This document shows, piece by piece, positions 25,878-34,091 of a DNA stretch of 64,000 nucleotides. Made by a program: the position numbers and the translations under genes. Within the stretch, counting starts at the first letter, position 1. The number at the start of each line of letters is the position of its first letter. The stretch is from Ensifer sp. WSM1721 (GTDB taxonomy: Bacteria; Pseudomonadota; Alphaproteobacteria; Rhizobiales; Rhizobiaceae): NCBI RefSeq assembly GCF_000513895.2, contig NZ_CP165782.1, forward strand, positions 1,922,001 to 1,986,000. The letters are read 5' to 3'. Below the pieces are notes generated by a model. The model was not told the origin of the DNA, made no database searches, and was given only the letters and a program-made list of their open reading frames with translations.

Positions 25878-26165
25878 ATGGGCCGGAACACCTACGGCAT
25901 CGGCGACACGGTTGTCCTGAGGGCCGATCTCACGCGGACGGCGGCTGCCGACCGGACCTGCCGCATCGTTGCCATCCTCCCCTCAGCCGAACACGGGGAG
26001 GCGCAATATCGCGTGCGGTTCGGAACCGAGAACTTCGAGCGGCGTATCCTCGAACACGATATCGATCCTTCGGAGACGGCCTTGCCGGTCAGGGAAGGCG
26101 GCTCGGCCGCTACGGTCGACGGCAAGCCCTGGCTGAAACCTTTGAGTGTCAGGACCGGTAAATGA
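25878..26165 (+). CDS. Hypothetical protein downstream of cspA
   Basis: A 95-residue protein starting MGRNTYGIGDTVVLRADLTRT with a good site (aaggagag seven bases upstream of ATG). The strand-rich central part (CRIVAILPSAEHGEAQYRVRFGTENFERRI) looks like a small SH3-like or Tudor-like barrel; the tail is flexible. I recognise it only as a type often found beside cold-shock genes in rhizobia, with no known function. It begins 40 bases after the terminator of the cold-shock gene, so it is expressed either by read-through or from a promoter within the repeat. Confidence 0.7.
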   Translation: MGRNTYGIGDTVVLRADLTRTAAADRTCRIVAILPSAEHGEAQYRVRFGTENFERRILEHDIDPSETALPVREGGSAATVDGKPWLKPLSVRTGK

Positions 26166-26224
26166 AACCCATTCCCGTCGGCGCGCATTACAGGATTTCG
26201 CCGTTGTGTTGCGAATGACCCGAT

Positions 26225-26327
26225 CTACAGCCCCGCACGTCCTGTCAGATGCGCAAAGCTCGCTGTAGCACTTTGAATTTCTGCATGTCTCCTTAAATCG
26301 AGGTCGATCTAAGGAGACATGCAGTAG
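26225..26327 (-). repeat. RIME-like palindromic repeat, complete copy in reverse orientation
   Basis: ctacagccccgcacgtcctg ... ctgtagcactttgaatttct gcatgtctcc and the second palindrome ccttaaatcgaggtcgatct ending gacatgcagtag. It occupies most of the gap before rpsU, ending 28 bases upstream of that start, so it is in or next to the rpsU leader. Confidence 0.8.
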
Positions 26328-26355
26328 AGAAACATGAACACGGAAAGGATATATT

Positions 26356-26592
26356 TTGCAGGTACTCGTCAGGGACAACAATGTCGACCAGGCTCTTCGC
26401 GTTCTTAAGAAGAAGATGCAACGTGAAGGCGTCTTCCGCGAAATGAAGATGCGCAGCGCCTACGAAAAACCATCCGAAAAGCGCGTCCGTGAAAAGGCCG
26501 AAGCTGTCCGCCGCACGCGCAAGCTCGCACGCAAGAAGCTCCAGCGCGAAGGTCTGCTACCGTCGCCGAAGAAGGTGGCCCGCGCGCGCTGA
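26356..26592 (+). CDS. rpsU: 30S ribosomal protein S21
   Basis: A 78-residue, strongly basic protein with the S21 signature [33 protein letters not shown]21 binds near the anti-Shine-Dalgarno end of 16S rRNA during initiation. The start is TTG, supported by aaagga eight bases upstream and by homologues beginning [10 protein letters not shown]; no in-frame ATG precedes it. Its 78 residues fit the length of rhizobial copies. Sinorhizobium carries more than one rpsU; this copy pairs with a cold-shock gene 650 bases upstream. A terminator follows the stop. Confidence 0.95.
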   Translation: MQVLVRDNNVDQALRVLKKKMQREGVFREMKMRSAYEKPSEKRVREKAEAVRRTRKLARKKLQREGLLPSPKKVARAR

Positions 26593-26640
26593 GGCGCGCT
26601 TTCCCGTTTGCGGGTGACGCCCTCTCGAGGCGTTTATTCG

Positions 26641-26663
26641 GACGCGCCGCTGGCGCGTCTTTT
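26641..26663 (+). terminator. Intrinsic terminator after rpsU
   Basis: A perfect 8-bp stem gacgcgcc/ggcgcgtc with a three-base loop and four T. It lies between rpsU and the convergent LysR gene, whose stop codon begins here. Confidence 0.7.
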
Positions 26664-27589
26664 CATATGTGGGATCGCTGCTTTTGCGGAGGATCGTCGC
26701 GGCCGGACCGTTGCACGTGTTCGATGAGGGCGCGAAGTTTCGGCGCAGTGTTCCTACGGCTGGGATAGTACAGATAGAATCCTGCAAAGTAGGGGCAATA
26801 GTCTTCGAGGATCGGCACCAGTTCGCCGCGCCCGATCGCAGGGCGGAAGCTTTCCTCCATCCCAAAGGTGATGCCGGCGCCGGCGACCGCCAGCTTGATC
26901 ATCAAGGCCATGTCATTCGTCGTAACAGTCGGCGGCACCGCGACGCTGAACTCCTTGCCGCCTTCGGCAAACTCCCAGCGATAGGGGGCAGACTTGGGCG
27001 AAGGCCGCCAACCGATGCAGGCATGCGAGGCGAGCTCGGCCGGATGTGACGGTATGCCGAAACGATCACGGTAAGACGGCGCGCAAACAGCCACTTGCCG
27101 CTCCCTTCCCGCAACCGGCACAGCAATCATGTCCTGCGCGATAACCTCGCCAAGACGGACTCCCGCGTCGTAACCTTCGGCGACGATGTCGAACTCCTCG
27201 TCCGTCACGGTGATGTCGAGTTCCACCTCCGGGTATCGCCGGATAAAGCCGGCGAGTAGAGGCCCTGCAAGAAAGCGCTCTGCAATGGAGGAGACTGCAA
27301 GCCGCAGACGCCCGCGAGGGCGGCCCCTCAGAACGTCCACTCCCTCCATCGCCGCAAGCATCTCGGCAACCGCAGGTGCAATCCTTCCATGGAGCCGCTC
27401 GCCGGCTTCCGTCAGGCTGACGCTGCGCGTGGTGCGCAGGACGAGCGCGATGCCCAGGCTCTCCTCCAGCCGTCGGATCGTCTGGCTGACGGCGGATCGG
27501 GTCACGCTGAGCCGCACGGCTGCCGCACGAAAGTTCCGTTCTTCCGCCACGAGCGCGAAGACCGCAAGCGCATTCAGGTCAGGCTGCAT
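26663..27589 (-). CDS. LysR-family transcriptional regulator
   Basis: A 308-residue LTTR. The winged helix-turn-helix occupies residues about 1-60 (FALVAEERNFRAAAVRLSVTRSAVSQTIRRLEESLGIALVLRTTRSVSLTEAG) and the co-inducer domain follows. It reads away from the SDR gene at 27695 with a 105-bp shared region, so that gene and the one after it are the likely targets. The gap contains gataag-N10-cttatc (27613-27634), a candidate site. The ligand is unknown; proteins of this AaeR/DsdC-like subgroup often sense aromatic or quinone-like compounds, but that is only suggestive. Confidence 0.92.
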   Translation of the reverse strand: MQPDLNALAVFALVAEERNFRAAAVRLSVTRSAVSQTIRRLEESLGIALVLRTTRSVSLTEAGERLHGRIAPAVAEMLAAMEGVDVLRGRPRGRLRLAVSSIAERFLAGPLLAGFIRRYPEVELDITVTDEEFDIVAEGYDAGVRLGEVIAQDMIAVPVAGRERQVAVCAPSYRDRFGIPSHPAELASHACIGWRPSPKSAPYRWEFAEGGKEFSVAVPPTVTTNDMALMIKLAVAGAGITFGMEESFRPAIGRGELVPILEDYCPYFAGFYLYYPSRRNTAPKLRALIEHVQRSGRDDPPQKQRSHI

Positions 27590-27612
27590 TGGTTAGTGCT
27601 GCTTTCCAATCT

Positions 27613-27634
27613 GATAAGGATATGTCGGCTTATC
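27613..27634. promoter_or_regulatory. Candidate LysR operator
   Basis: gataag and cttatc separated by ten bases form an inverted repeat in the divergent LysR-SDR gap. Its position is right for a LysR site; no experimental support. Confidence 0.4.
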
Positions 27635-27694
27635 GAAACAACGACTGGCGCTTACAGTCAAGGCAGATCATCTGCAGACAGAAAGGATAACGTC

Positions 27695-28420
27695 ATGCCG
27701 ATCGATAAGGTCATTCTGATTACCGGCGCCTCCAGCGGGATCGGGGCCGGGATCGCCCGCGAGCTTGCCGCCGCGGGCGCGAAGGTGATGTTGGGCGCGC
27801 GGCGTATCGAGCGTCTGGAAGCGCTGGCGGCCGAACTGACCGGGGCTGGCGGAGCAGTTCTCGTTCATCCGTTGGATGTGACCGATCGGGAGAGCGTCAA
27901 TGCATTCGCCAACGCTGCCCGGCAAGCCTGGGGCCGCGTCGACGTCATCGTGAACAACGCCGGCGTGATGCCCCTGTCGCTCATGGCTTCGATGAAGGTC
28001 GAGGAATGGGAGCGGATGGTCGACGTGAACATTAAGGGCGTGCTCTACGGCATTGCCGCGGTGCTTCCGGAAATGACCGTTCGCGGTTCCGGCCACATCA
28101 TCAACATTGCTTCGATCGCCGCGCTCGGCGTTTCACCGACGGCGGCCGTCTATTGCGCCACAAAATATGCCGTACGCGCGATCTCCGAAGGGCTTCGCCA
28201 GGAGCACAGCGCGTTGCGCGTGACCTGCATTCATCCGGGCGTCGTCGAAAGCGAGCTGGCCGATACCATCACCGATCCCGTGGCCGCAGAAGCGATGAAG
28301 ACCTATCGCACTATCGCGCTGAAACCGGACGCGATCGCCCGCGCCGTGCGCTTTGCCATCGAGCAGCCGAACGATGTTGATGTCAATGAAATCGTCGTCC
28401 GCCCCACCGCGACCATGTGA
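27695..28420 (+). CDS. Short-chain dehydrogenase/reductase
   Basis: A 241-residue classical SDR. The NAD(P) site TGASSGIGAGIAREL (residues about 10-24), NNAGVMPLS (about 86-94), catalytic Ser in IASIAALG and YCATKYAV with the Tyr-x3-Lys pair are all present. Basic residues after the second strand (GARRIERL) favour NADP. The start has aaggataacg upstream; the longer frame to 27389 overlaps the divergent regulator and is not used. It reads divergently from a LysR gene and is followed after 12 bases by an exported protein, forming a small operon. The substrate is an unidentified alcohol or ketone. Confidence 0.93.
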   Translation: MPIDKVILITGASSGIGAGIARELAAAGAKVMLGARRIERLEALAAELTGAGGAVLVHPLDVTDRESVNAFANAARQAWGRVDVIVNNAGVMPLSLMASMKVEEWERMVDVNIKGVLYGIAAVLPEMTVRGSGHIINIASIAALGVSPTAAVYCATKYAVRAISEGLRQEHSALRVTCIHPGVVESELADTITDPVAAEAMKTYRTIALKPDAIARAVRFAIEQPNDVDVNEIVVRPTATM

Positions 28421-28432
28421 GAGGAGAATCCC

Positions 28433-28861
28433 TTGATCACGCCTGCTGCCTGCGCGGCCATCCTGGGCATCAAGGCCAGGCCGCAGCGCGCGCCGAGTTA
28501 TCGAGCCCTCGCTATGAATTACTGCCGGACTCTCGCACTCGTTGCCGCCATCACCCCGCTCGTCATCACTTCGAAGGTATTTGCCGACATGAACAACAAT
28601 TCGAACGCATTGACGCATGCGCAACACGACCATCCCTATGTGGGCATGTGGGTCACGGCCGATGGCCATGTGCGGCATGAGCTGCTGCCGGGCGGTCGCT
28701 ATGACGAAGCGCGCGGAAAACGCGAAAGCGCCTATCGGGGGCGCTATGATATCCGCGGAAATCACATCGACTACTGGGACGACACGGGCTTCACGGCCGA
28801 CGGGGAATTCATCGACGGCGTCCTGCATCACGGTGGCATGATCCTTTATCGCCGGAAGTGA
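28433..28861 (+). CDS. Atu4866-type small exported protein
   Basis: A 142-residue protein with the Atu4866-like domain: HDHPYVGMWVTADGHVRHELLPGGRYDEARG and GRYDIRGNHIDYWDDTGFTADGEF, a small beta-barrel. The TTG at 28433 has aggag six bases upstream and sits 12 bases after the SDR stop. Alternatively the ATG at 28514 starts a clean signal peptide (MNYCRTLALVAAITPLVITS) with a poor site. The signal-like stretch argues for export either way. In other rhizobia such proteins occur beside LysR/SDR pairs, as here; the function is unknown. Confidence 0.78.
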   Translation: MITPAACAAILGIKARPQRAPSYRALAMNYCRTLALVAAITPLVITSKVFADMNNNSNALTHAQHDHPYVGMWVTADGHVRHELLPGGRYDEARGKRESAYRGRYDIRGNHIDYWDDTGFTADGEFIDGVLHHGGMILYRRK

Positions 28862-28902
28862 CCTCCATCTGCGACCACGGGGCGATCCGGGCAGAGCGTC
28901 CC

Positions 28903-29568
28903 TCACCCCGCAAAACCACCCTCATCCAGAAACCGCTGCTCCTCCTCCGTCATCATCCGCCCAAGGATCCCATTCCGGTGCGGGAAGCGGCCGAAGCGGT
29001 GGATGATGTCGCGGTGGCCTTTGGCGTGGGAAAGACTCGGTTCGCCGAGGCGCCGGGCAAGCTCAACCGAGCGCTCCTGGTCGGCGAGGTCTTCCGAATG
29101 GCCGAAGGGCAGATAGAAGAAGAGCTGCAGGTCGGGCGGACCTTTGAGGTCGTAACCGGCCTCCACCGCGGCGCGTGCGATGCCGAGCGCCAGAGCATCG
29201 GTCTGATACATGCGCGGCGTGCCGCGAAAGGCGTTGCGTGGGAATTGGTCGAGGAGAAGGAGGAGCGCCAGCGTCTTCTCCGGCGAACCCGTCCAGTTCA
29301 AGAGTTCGCCGCGCGCCGCCGCCTCATGGCCAGCGAGGAAGCGCTCGCGAAAGGCGCGGTCGAATTCCGGTTCCTTGGCAAACCAGCGCGCAGGTCCCGC
29401 ATCGCGCCAGAAGGAGATGACGGCTGCCGCCGCATCCTCCCCGGCAAGCGCCTCGCGCAGCCGCGTGTTGAAGGCCGGATCGGCAGGCGCCGACGCGCGG
29501 ACTTGCGCCTCTGCAGGCTGCAAGCTGCGCAGCGCCAGGGTTTCGATGTACCCGATGAACTCGCTCAT
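28903..29568 (-). CDS. DUF924 family protein
   Basis: A 221-residue protein with the DUF924 landmarks VISFWRDAGPARWFAKEPEFDRAFRERF near residue 50, LALLLLLDQFPRNAFRGTPRMYQTDALA near 100, LQLFFYLPFGHSEDLADQERSV and the end ILGRMMTEEEQRFLDEGG. DUF924 proteins are helical, TPR-like and of unknown function. gcggaggaac precedes the ATG chosen; a start 30 bases earlier is less likely. It is divergent from the LysR gene at 29664, a probable regulator. A decayed copy of its 3' third lies at 24960-25215. Confidence 0.85.
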   Translation of the reverse strand: MSEFIGYIETLALRSLQPAEAQVRASAPADPAFNTRLREALAGEDAAAAVISFWRDAGPARWFAKEPEFDRAFRERFLAGHEAAARGELLNWTGSPEKTLALLLLLDQFPRNAFRGTPRMYQTDALALGIARAAVEAGYDLKGPPDLQLFFYLPFGHSEDLADQERSVELARRLGEPSLSHAKGHRDIIHRFGRFPHRNGILGRMMTEEEQRFLDEGGFAG

Positions 29569-29629
29569 CTGTTCCTCCGCTTGATTAGGAGACCGCACGG
29601 CCTCGCCACGCAGAAGAACTACGCCTTTG

Positions 29630-29671
29630 CTGATACTGAATGAAGTGATATGATTTCAGCATTATGCTGAA
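29630..29671. promoter_or_regulatory. Candidate autoregulatory operator overlapping a LysR start codon
   Basis: tttcagcat and atgctgaat form a near-perfect palindrome at 29653-29671; its right arm contains the ATG of the regulator at 29664. A second half-site gctgatactgaatg lies at 29629. A protein bound here would block regulator translation start or transcription and could act on the divergent DUF924 gene. Confidence 0.45.
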
Positions 29672-30566
29672 TGAAATCGATCTCTCCCGCGCCGACCTCA
29701 ACCTGCTGGTGCTCTTCGAGACGGTGCTTGACGAGGGAAATGTCGGCCGCGCCGCCGAAAGACTGAACCTTTCCGCCTCCGCCGTCAGCCACGGCCTCGG
29801 CCGCTTGCGGCGGCTGCTCAACGATCCGCTCTTCCTGAAGACGCCGAAGGGCGTGGTGCCGACAGAGCGCGCAAAGGAACTGGCGGCGCCGATCGGCGAT
29901 ATCCTCGCGCGGGTGAGAAGCGTCATCTCCACCGCCGAACCTTTCGATCCGGCGCGCTCCCGCCGCCGCTTCACGATCGGCACGGCCGATGGCTTCTCGG
30001 TCTTCCTGCCGCCGCTGCTCGACGAGATCGCCCGCAACGCGCCGGGCATCGACCTCGTCGTGCGGCACATGCAGATGGAAACGGCGCTTTCGGATCTCGA
30101 CGGGCGGCTGATCGACTTGGCGATCGCGCCTTTTTACGAGCTGCCGGCCCGCTTCGCCGCGCAAATGCTTTACGAGGAGGAGTTCGTGGTCGCGGCGCGG
30201 AGCGGTCATTCCTTCCTGAAAGAGCCAACGATCGAGAACTATTGCCGCATGCAGCACCTGCTCGTCGCACCGAGAGGCGATCCCTCGGGCGTCGTCGACG
30301 AGTTGCTCGAAAGCCGCGGCCTTTCCCGCCGCGTAGCCTTGGCGGTGCCGAATTTCATGCTGGCGCTCGATCTCCTTACCAAGACTGAGCTCGTCTGCGT
30401 CCTGCCGAAGCGCTTCGTCGAGATGCATGCGGAGCGCTACGCGGTCGCCACCGCAAAGCTGCCGCTGGACCTCGGCGTGTCAAGCATCAAGGCGGCCGTG
30501 CCGAAGGCGGCGCTCATGGACGCCGGTCTCGTCTGGCTGCTCGATGTGCTCGGGCGGACCGGCTAG
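29664..30566 (+). CDS. LysR-family transcriptional regulator
   Basis: A 300-residue LTTR of the NodD/SyrM-NahR-like subgroup: the N-terminus reads LSRADLNLLVLFETVLDEGNVGRAAERLNLSASAVSHGLGRLR, followed by DPLFLKTPKGVVPTERA, the usual continuation in that subgroup. The ligand domain begins RRRFTIGTADGFSVFLPPLLDEI. It reads divergently from DUF924. The start overlaps a palindrome, suggesting autoregulation. A target function cannot be given; it lacks the nod-specific context (no nod box or nod genes nearby). Confidence 0.92.
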   Translation: MLNEIDLSRADLNLLVLFETVLDEGNVGRAAERLNLSASAVSHGLGRLRRLLNDPLFLKTPKGVVPTERAKELAAPIGDILARVRSVISTAEPFDPARSRRRFTIGTADGFSVFLPPLLDEIARNAPGIDLVVRHMQMETALSDLDGRLIDLAIAPFYELPARFAAQMLYEEEFVVAARSGHSFLKEPTIENYCRMQHLLVAPRGDPSGVVDELLESRGLSRRVALAVPNFMLALDLLTKTELVCVLPKRFVEMHAERYAVATAKLPLDLGVSSIKAAVPKAALMDAGLVWLLDVLGRTG

Positions 30567-30593
30567 CAATAACGCCCTTGCCGGAAAAGCCGA

Positions 30594-31409
30594 TCAGCGC
30601 TCCGCCTCTACGACAAGCGCCCTTATGCGCCGCCCCTCTATCGTCTCTCCACCAAACTGCTGCCTCAGCGCCTCCGCCACGGCCTCCGTCGCTGCCGCCA
30701 GCCCCGAGGGATCGCGCTCCTCGATCTCGCTTCGAAGCGGGTTGCCCTGGCAGAAAGCCGTCGCCGCGTCCTGCACCGTAATAGCGCCCGCTCTTTTCTC
30801 CAGCGTCTCAATCTTGATGTCGCGAAAACCCGCGGCTTCGAGGTCGGCGCGGATCCTCTCCGGGTCGGCATAGCCGTGCGGCACGCGGGCGAGGAAACGC
30901 GGCGGGTTCTCCGGATATCGTGCCGCCAGCGCCTCGGTCACCGCGTGCGCCATCTCGTTCGCTTCGACCCGATCCCAGACATTGAAGAGGAAATGCCCGC
31001 CGGGCTTAAGCACGCGACGGGTCGCGCGGTAAGCCGTCACCCGGTCGGGGAAGAACATCACGCCGAACTGGCAGAAAACGACATCGAAGCTCTCGTCGTC
31101 GAAAGGCAGTTCCATCGCGTCCGCCTGCTGCCAGACGATCCGCTCGTCGTCGTGCTGCCTGGCATGGGCGACATCCAGCATCGGCTGGTTGAGGTCGGTC
31201 ACGACGAGCTGAGCTTCGACTCCGAGCTTGGGCGCCAGCGCCCGGGTGACGACGCCGGTGCCGGCGGCGATTTCGAGCAGATCGAGCGGTTTCAGCCGCG
31301 CCACCCGCTCGGCCAGATCGGCCGCATAGGGCTCGAAGATCAGCGGCACCAGCCGCCGCTCGTAGAGCTCGGGTATGCCGCCGGCAAAAAGCTTGTCCTT
31401 TTCCGCCAT
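30594..31409 (-). CDS. SAM-dependent methyltransferase (class I)
   Basis: A 271-residue methyltransferase of the UbiE/type 11 class. Motif I LLEIAAGTGVVTRALAP (about residues 43-59), the acidic end of strand 2 VVTDLNQPMLDVA, motif with QADAMELPFDDESFDVVFCQFGVMFFPD, and RVLKPGGHFLFNVWD are all in the expected order. The start is the MAEKDKLF codon 45 bases inside the longer frame, with agggg upstream. It is convergent with the preceding LysR gene and otherwise isolated. Small-molecule methylation is likely; the substrate is unknown. Confidence 0.88.
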   Translation of the reverse strand: MAEKDKLFAGGIPELYERRLVPLIFEPYAADLAERVARLKPLDLLEIAAGTGVVTRALAPKLGVEAQLVVTDLNQPMLDVAHARQHDDERIVWQQADAMELPFDDESFDVVFCQFGVMFFPDRVTAYRATRRVLKPGGHFLFNVWDRVEANEMAHAVTEALAARYPENPPRFLARVPHGYADPERIRADLEAAGFRDIKIETLEKRAGAITVQDAATAFCQGNPLRSEIEERDPSGLAAATEAVAEALRQQFGGETIEGRRIRALVVEAER

Positions 31410-31655
31410 GTTCCCCTCCCGTGTCGGCGAGCCGCGCCTCCCGGCGGCCCTCACGGAAGCATCATACGTCTTTGCGCGGCCTTTCCGAAGCCGCCGTCAA
31501 TGCGCGTTGAAAAGTGCCACGTCTTCAGGTGTTGGGATCGTTTCTGAACGTTCAGTGCCTGCCTCATCCTGCGTCAGCTTTAACTGCCCTGCCTCTTACC
31601 GATTTCGTTCGTGTATCTGTGGCGACGCGCACACCATCGCCAAGCGTGGAGGCGC

Positions 31656-32564
31656 TCACCGGTATCCCGTCGCATCGGCTGGCTTGCCCGCCTCCATCAC
31701 CTCGTCCATGTAGCGCCAGCAATCCGGGCGCGAGCCGTCGAGGTCGGTGAAGCCGTAGACCTGCGCCAATCCGCCGCTCGAAAGCGACTGGCCGTTGAAG
31801 CGGGTCTTGTCCGGATCGGCGGCGAGTGCCGCGACCGCACGGCCGACGAAGCGCGGGGACTCGGAGATGACGAAATGCGGCTGATGCTTTGTCGCGTCAC
31901 GCCAGTTCTCCTCCGTCACGCCGAAGGCTTCGAGCATCATTTCGGAGCGAAGCCAGCCTGGGGTCAGCGAAACCGCGGTGGCGCCATGCGGCGCGAGGTC
32001 CTTCGCATGCGTCCAGGCCATGCGGTTGGCCGAGACCTTGGCGAGATCGTAGAAGGGCGAGAGCCGGTAGTGATCGGCATTGTATTTCGCCGTGCCGTCG
32101 GTCACCTCGACAAGCAGCCCGCCCGGCCGTTCGATCAAAAGCGACAGCGCGTAATGCGCGGTGATCAGATGCGTGTCGATCGCGAGCCGCAGGATCCTGA
32201 GGCCGTTTTCGAGATTGTGTTCCCAGACCGGCTTGTTCCACTCGAAGAGCTTCTCCCCGCCCCAGATGTCGTTGACGAGGATGTCGAGCCGCCCCTGCTC
32301 AAGGCGGATGCGCTCGACGAGCGCCCTCACCGCCTCGGTTTCAAGATGATCGACCTGCACCGCGATGCCCTTGCCGCCCGCCGCGGTCGCAAGCTCCGCC
32401 GTCTCCTCGATCGTCTCCGGCCGCTGATATTCCGATTGTTGCTCACGCGTCGTCCGTCCCGTGACATAGACCGTAGCCCCCGCAGCGCCGAGTTCGATCG
32501 CGATGCCGCGGCCCGCGCCGCGTGTTGCGCCTGCGACGAGCGCCACCTTGCCTTCAAGCGACAT
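31656..32564 (-). CDS. Short-chain dehydrogenase/reductase, long variant
   Basis: A 302-residue SDR. VALVAGATRGAGRGIAIEL near residues 7-25 is the cofactor-binding turn, VNDIWGGEKLFEWNKP (about 105) replaces the usual NNAG, and YNADHYRLSPFYDLAKVSANRMAW carries the Tyr and Lys, though spaced unusually: the nearest Tyr-x3-Lys is YDLAK. The long insert with an AKYNAD segment and the C-terminal RPDCWRYMDEVMEAG resemble a subgroup annotated only as SDR family. aggaggacg precedes the ATG. It reads divergently from a TetR gene that probably controls it. Confidence 0.87.
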   Translation of the reverse strand: MSLEGKVALVAGATRGAGRGIAIELGAAGATVYVTGRTTREQQSEYQRPETIEETAELATAAGGKGIAVQVDHLETEAVRALVERIRLEQGRLDILVNDIWGGEKLFEWNKPVWEHNLENGLRILRLAIDTHLITAHYALSLLIERPGGLLVEVTDGTAKYNADHYRLSPFYDLAKVSANRMAWTHAKDLAPHGATAVSLTPGWLRSEMMLEAFGVTEENWRDATKHQPHFVISESPRFVGRAVAALAADPDKTRFNGQSLSSGGLAQVYGFTDLDGSRPDCWRYMDEVMEAGKPADATGYR

Positions 32565-32611
32565 ATCGTCCTCCCTGAGATTTCCTCTGGCCTTCATTGG
32601 CACAGGTATAT

Positions 32612-32623
32612 ATAAACGTTTAT
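32612..32623. promoter_or_regulatory. Candidate TetR operator
   Basis: Perfect 12-bp palindrome ATAAACGTTTAT in the 82-bp gap between the divergent SDR and TetR genes; the broader context tataaacgtttattcggttata extends the symmetry. It suits a TetR dimer that regulates both genes. Confidence 0.6.
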
Positions 32624-32646
32624 TCGGTTATAAATAGAGGTCCAAA

Positions 32647-33222
32647 ATGCCTCGCCCGAAAACACTGCCCAATGAAGACGTGCTCGATGCCGCACTCACC
32701 ATCATGCGCAACGAGGGCCCGGATGCGTTGACCTTCGCAGCGCTTTCCGCCGCCTGCGGGCTTTCCGCCTCGACTTTGGTGCAGCGCTTCGAGACAAAGA
32801 CGCGTCTCGTACAGGCGGCCCTTCTCCAAGCATGGGACCGGCTTGATAGGCTGACGGCAGAGCTTGCAGCAAAGGCGCCGAAGACCCCCGAGGGCGCCAT
32901 CGCCCTGCTCGTCGGCCTCTCCGGCGACTACGGCGCCGTCGAGAGCTACGCCGACGACCTCCTGATTTTGCGCGAGGACCTGCGCGACCCGGCTTTGCGC
33001 GCCCGCGGCGCCGCCTGGCGCGACGTGCTCTCCGCCGCTCTGGAGGAATGCTTCGAAGGCGTGCCCGCCGCCCCCGCCGGCATCGGCCTGATGATGGCCG
33101 CCCAATGGCAGGGGGCGCTTCTCTGGTGGAGCTTTGACCCGCGCATGCCGGTCACCGATTTCGTGAAGATAAGCCTCGAACGCTTCGTGGCGGCATTTAC
33201 GGAACCTGCCGTCGATAGTTGA
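32647..33222 (+). CDS. TetR-family transcriptional regulator
   Basis: A 191-residue regulator. The helix-turn-helix is at residues about 25-45 (LTFAALSAACGLSASTLVQRFETKTRLVQAAL), here with T-L-V-Q-R in the recognition helix in place of the common x-Y-x-H-F. The rest is the helical ligand-binding and dimer domain. It reads divergently from the SDR gene, with a palindrome between them, so it most likely represses that gene and itself. The inducer is unknown. Confidence 0.9.
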   Translation: MPRPKTLPNEDVLDAALTIMRNEGPDALTFAALSAACGLSASTLVQRFETKTRLVQAALLQAWDRLDRLTAELAAKAPKTPEGAIALLVGLSGDYGAVESYADDLLILREDLRDPALRARGAAWRDVLSAALEECFEGVPAAPAGIGLMMAAQWQGALLWWSFDPRMPVTDFVKISLERFVAAFTEPAVDS

Positions 33223-33329
33223 ACGCTAGCAAAGGAACCGAACGCCAAAAAGCTCCCTTCCCCACGTCTGCCGCGCTATAGTTATATTGTTCCAACGGTT
33301 TAATACCGAGCCCCTCCAAGGACTGTCGC

Positions 33330-34004
33330 ATGGCGCTGACACTTTACCTCCATCCGCTCGCATCCTTCTGCCACAAGGTGCTGATCGCGCTCTACGAGAA
33401 TGCGACGCCTTTCGAGGCTCAGATCGTGGATCTTGGCGATCCGGCGGAGCATGCCCGCTATCTGGAGGTCTGGCCGGTCGGCAAGATCCCCGTCCTGCAC
33501 GACAGCACCCGCGACAGGACGGTGCCGGAAACCTCGATCATCATCGAATATCTCGACCGGCATTATCCCGGCAAAGTGCCGCTGATCCCGCGCGACGATG
33601 ATGAGGCGCTCGAAGCGCGGCTCTGGGACCGGTTCTTCGACCTTTACGTTCAGGTGCCGATGCAGAAGATCGTCACGAACACGCTGCGCGCCTCCGGCGA
33701 GAACGATCGCCGCGGCGTCGCCGATGCGCAGGCGTCGCTCGCCATCGCCTATGATCTCGCCGAACGGCATTTCAAGGAGCGGCTCTATGCGGTCGGCGAG
33801 AGCTTCTCGATCGCCGACTGTGCCGCCGCCCCCGCCCTCTTCTATGCCGGCATCGTCGCGCCCTTCGACGGCACGCACCCCCATCTCTCCGCCTATTTCG
33901 AGCGCCTGCTTCAGCGCCCGTCCTTCCAGCGCGTGCTCGACGAGGCGCGGCCCTATTTTCCGCTGTTTCCCTACAAGGATGCGATGCCGGCGCGCTTTCT
34001 CTGA
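33330..34004 (+). CDS. Glutathione S-transferase family protein
   Basis: A 224-residue GST. MALTLYLHPLASFCHKVLIALYE has Ser-Phe-Cys at the active-site position of bacterial beta/zeta-like GSTs (Ser12, Cys14), PVGKIPVLHDSTRDRTVPETSIIIEYLDRHY carries the cis-proline and glutathione-contact ES-type motif, and FSIADCAAAPALFY is the N-capping box. It starts with a normal ATG and lies upstream of an aldo/keto reductase in the same direction (87-base gap), possibly as one detoxification unit. Confidence 0.9.
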   Translation: MALTLYLHPLASFCHKVLIALYENATPFEAQIVDLGDPAEHARYLEVWPVGKIPVLHDSTRDRTVPETSIIIEYLDRHYPGKVPLIPRDDDEALEARLWDRFFDLYVQVPMQKIVTNTLRASGENDRRGVADAQASLAIAYDLAERHFKERLYAVGESFSIADCAAAPALFYAGIVAPFDGTHPHLSAYFERLLQRPSFQRVLDEARPYFPLFPYKDAMPARFL

Positions 34005-34091
34005 TTGTCGGCGATACGCGCCCTGGTGGCTTGCTTTCGCGCCTCTGCCCGTTACCTTGTCCTGCGACCAACCCACGCAAGGAGCGAGACA

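Noticed and set aside
34005..34091. 29-codon extension of the aldo/keto reductase
   Set aside because: Homologues begin at MEYRQLGRSGL-like sequence and the ATG at 34092 fits; the extension lacks a site.
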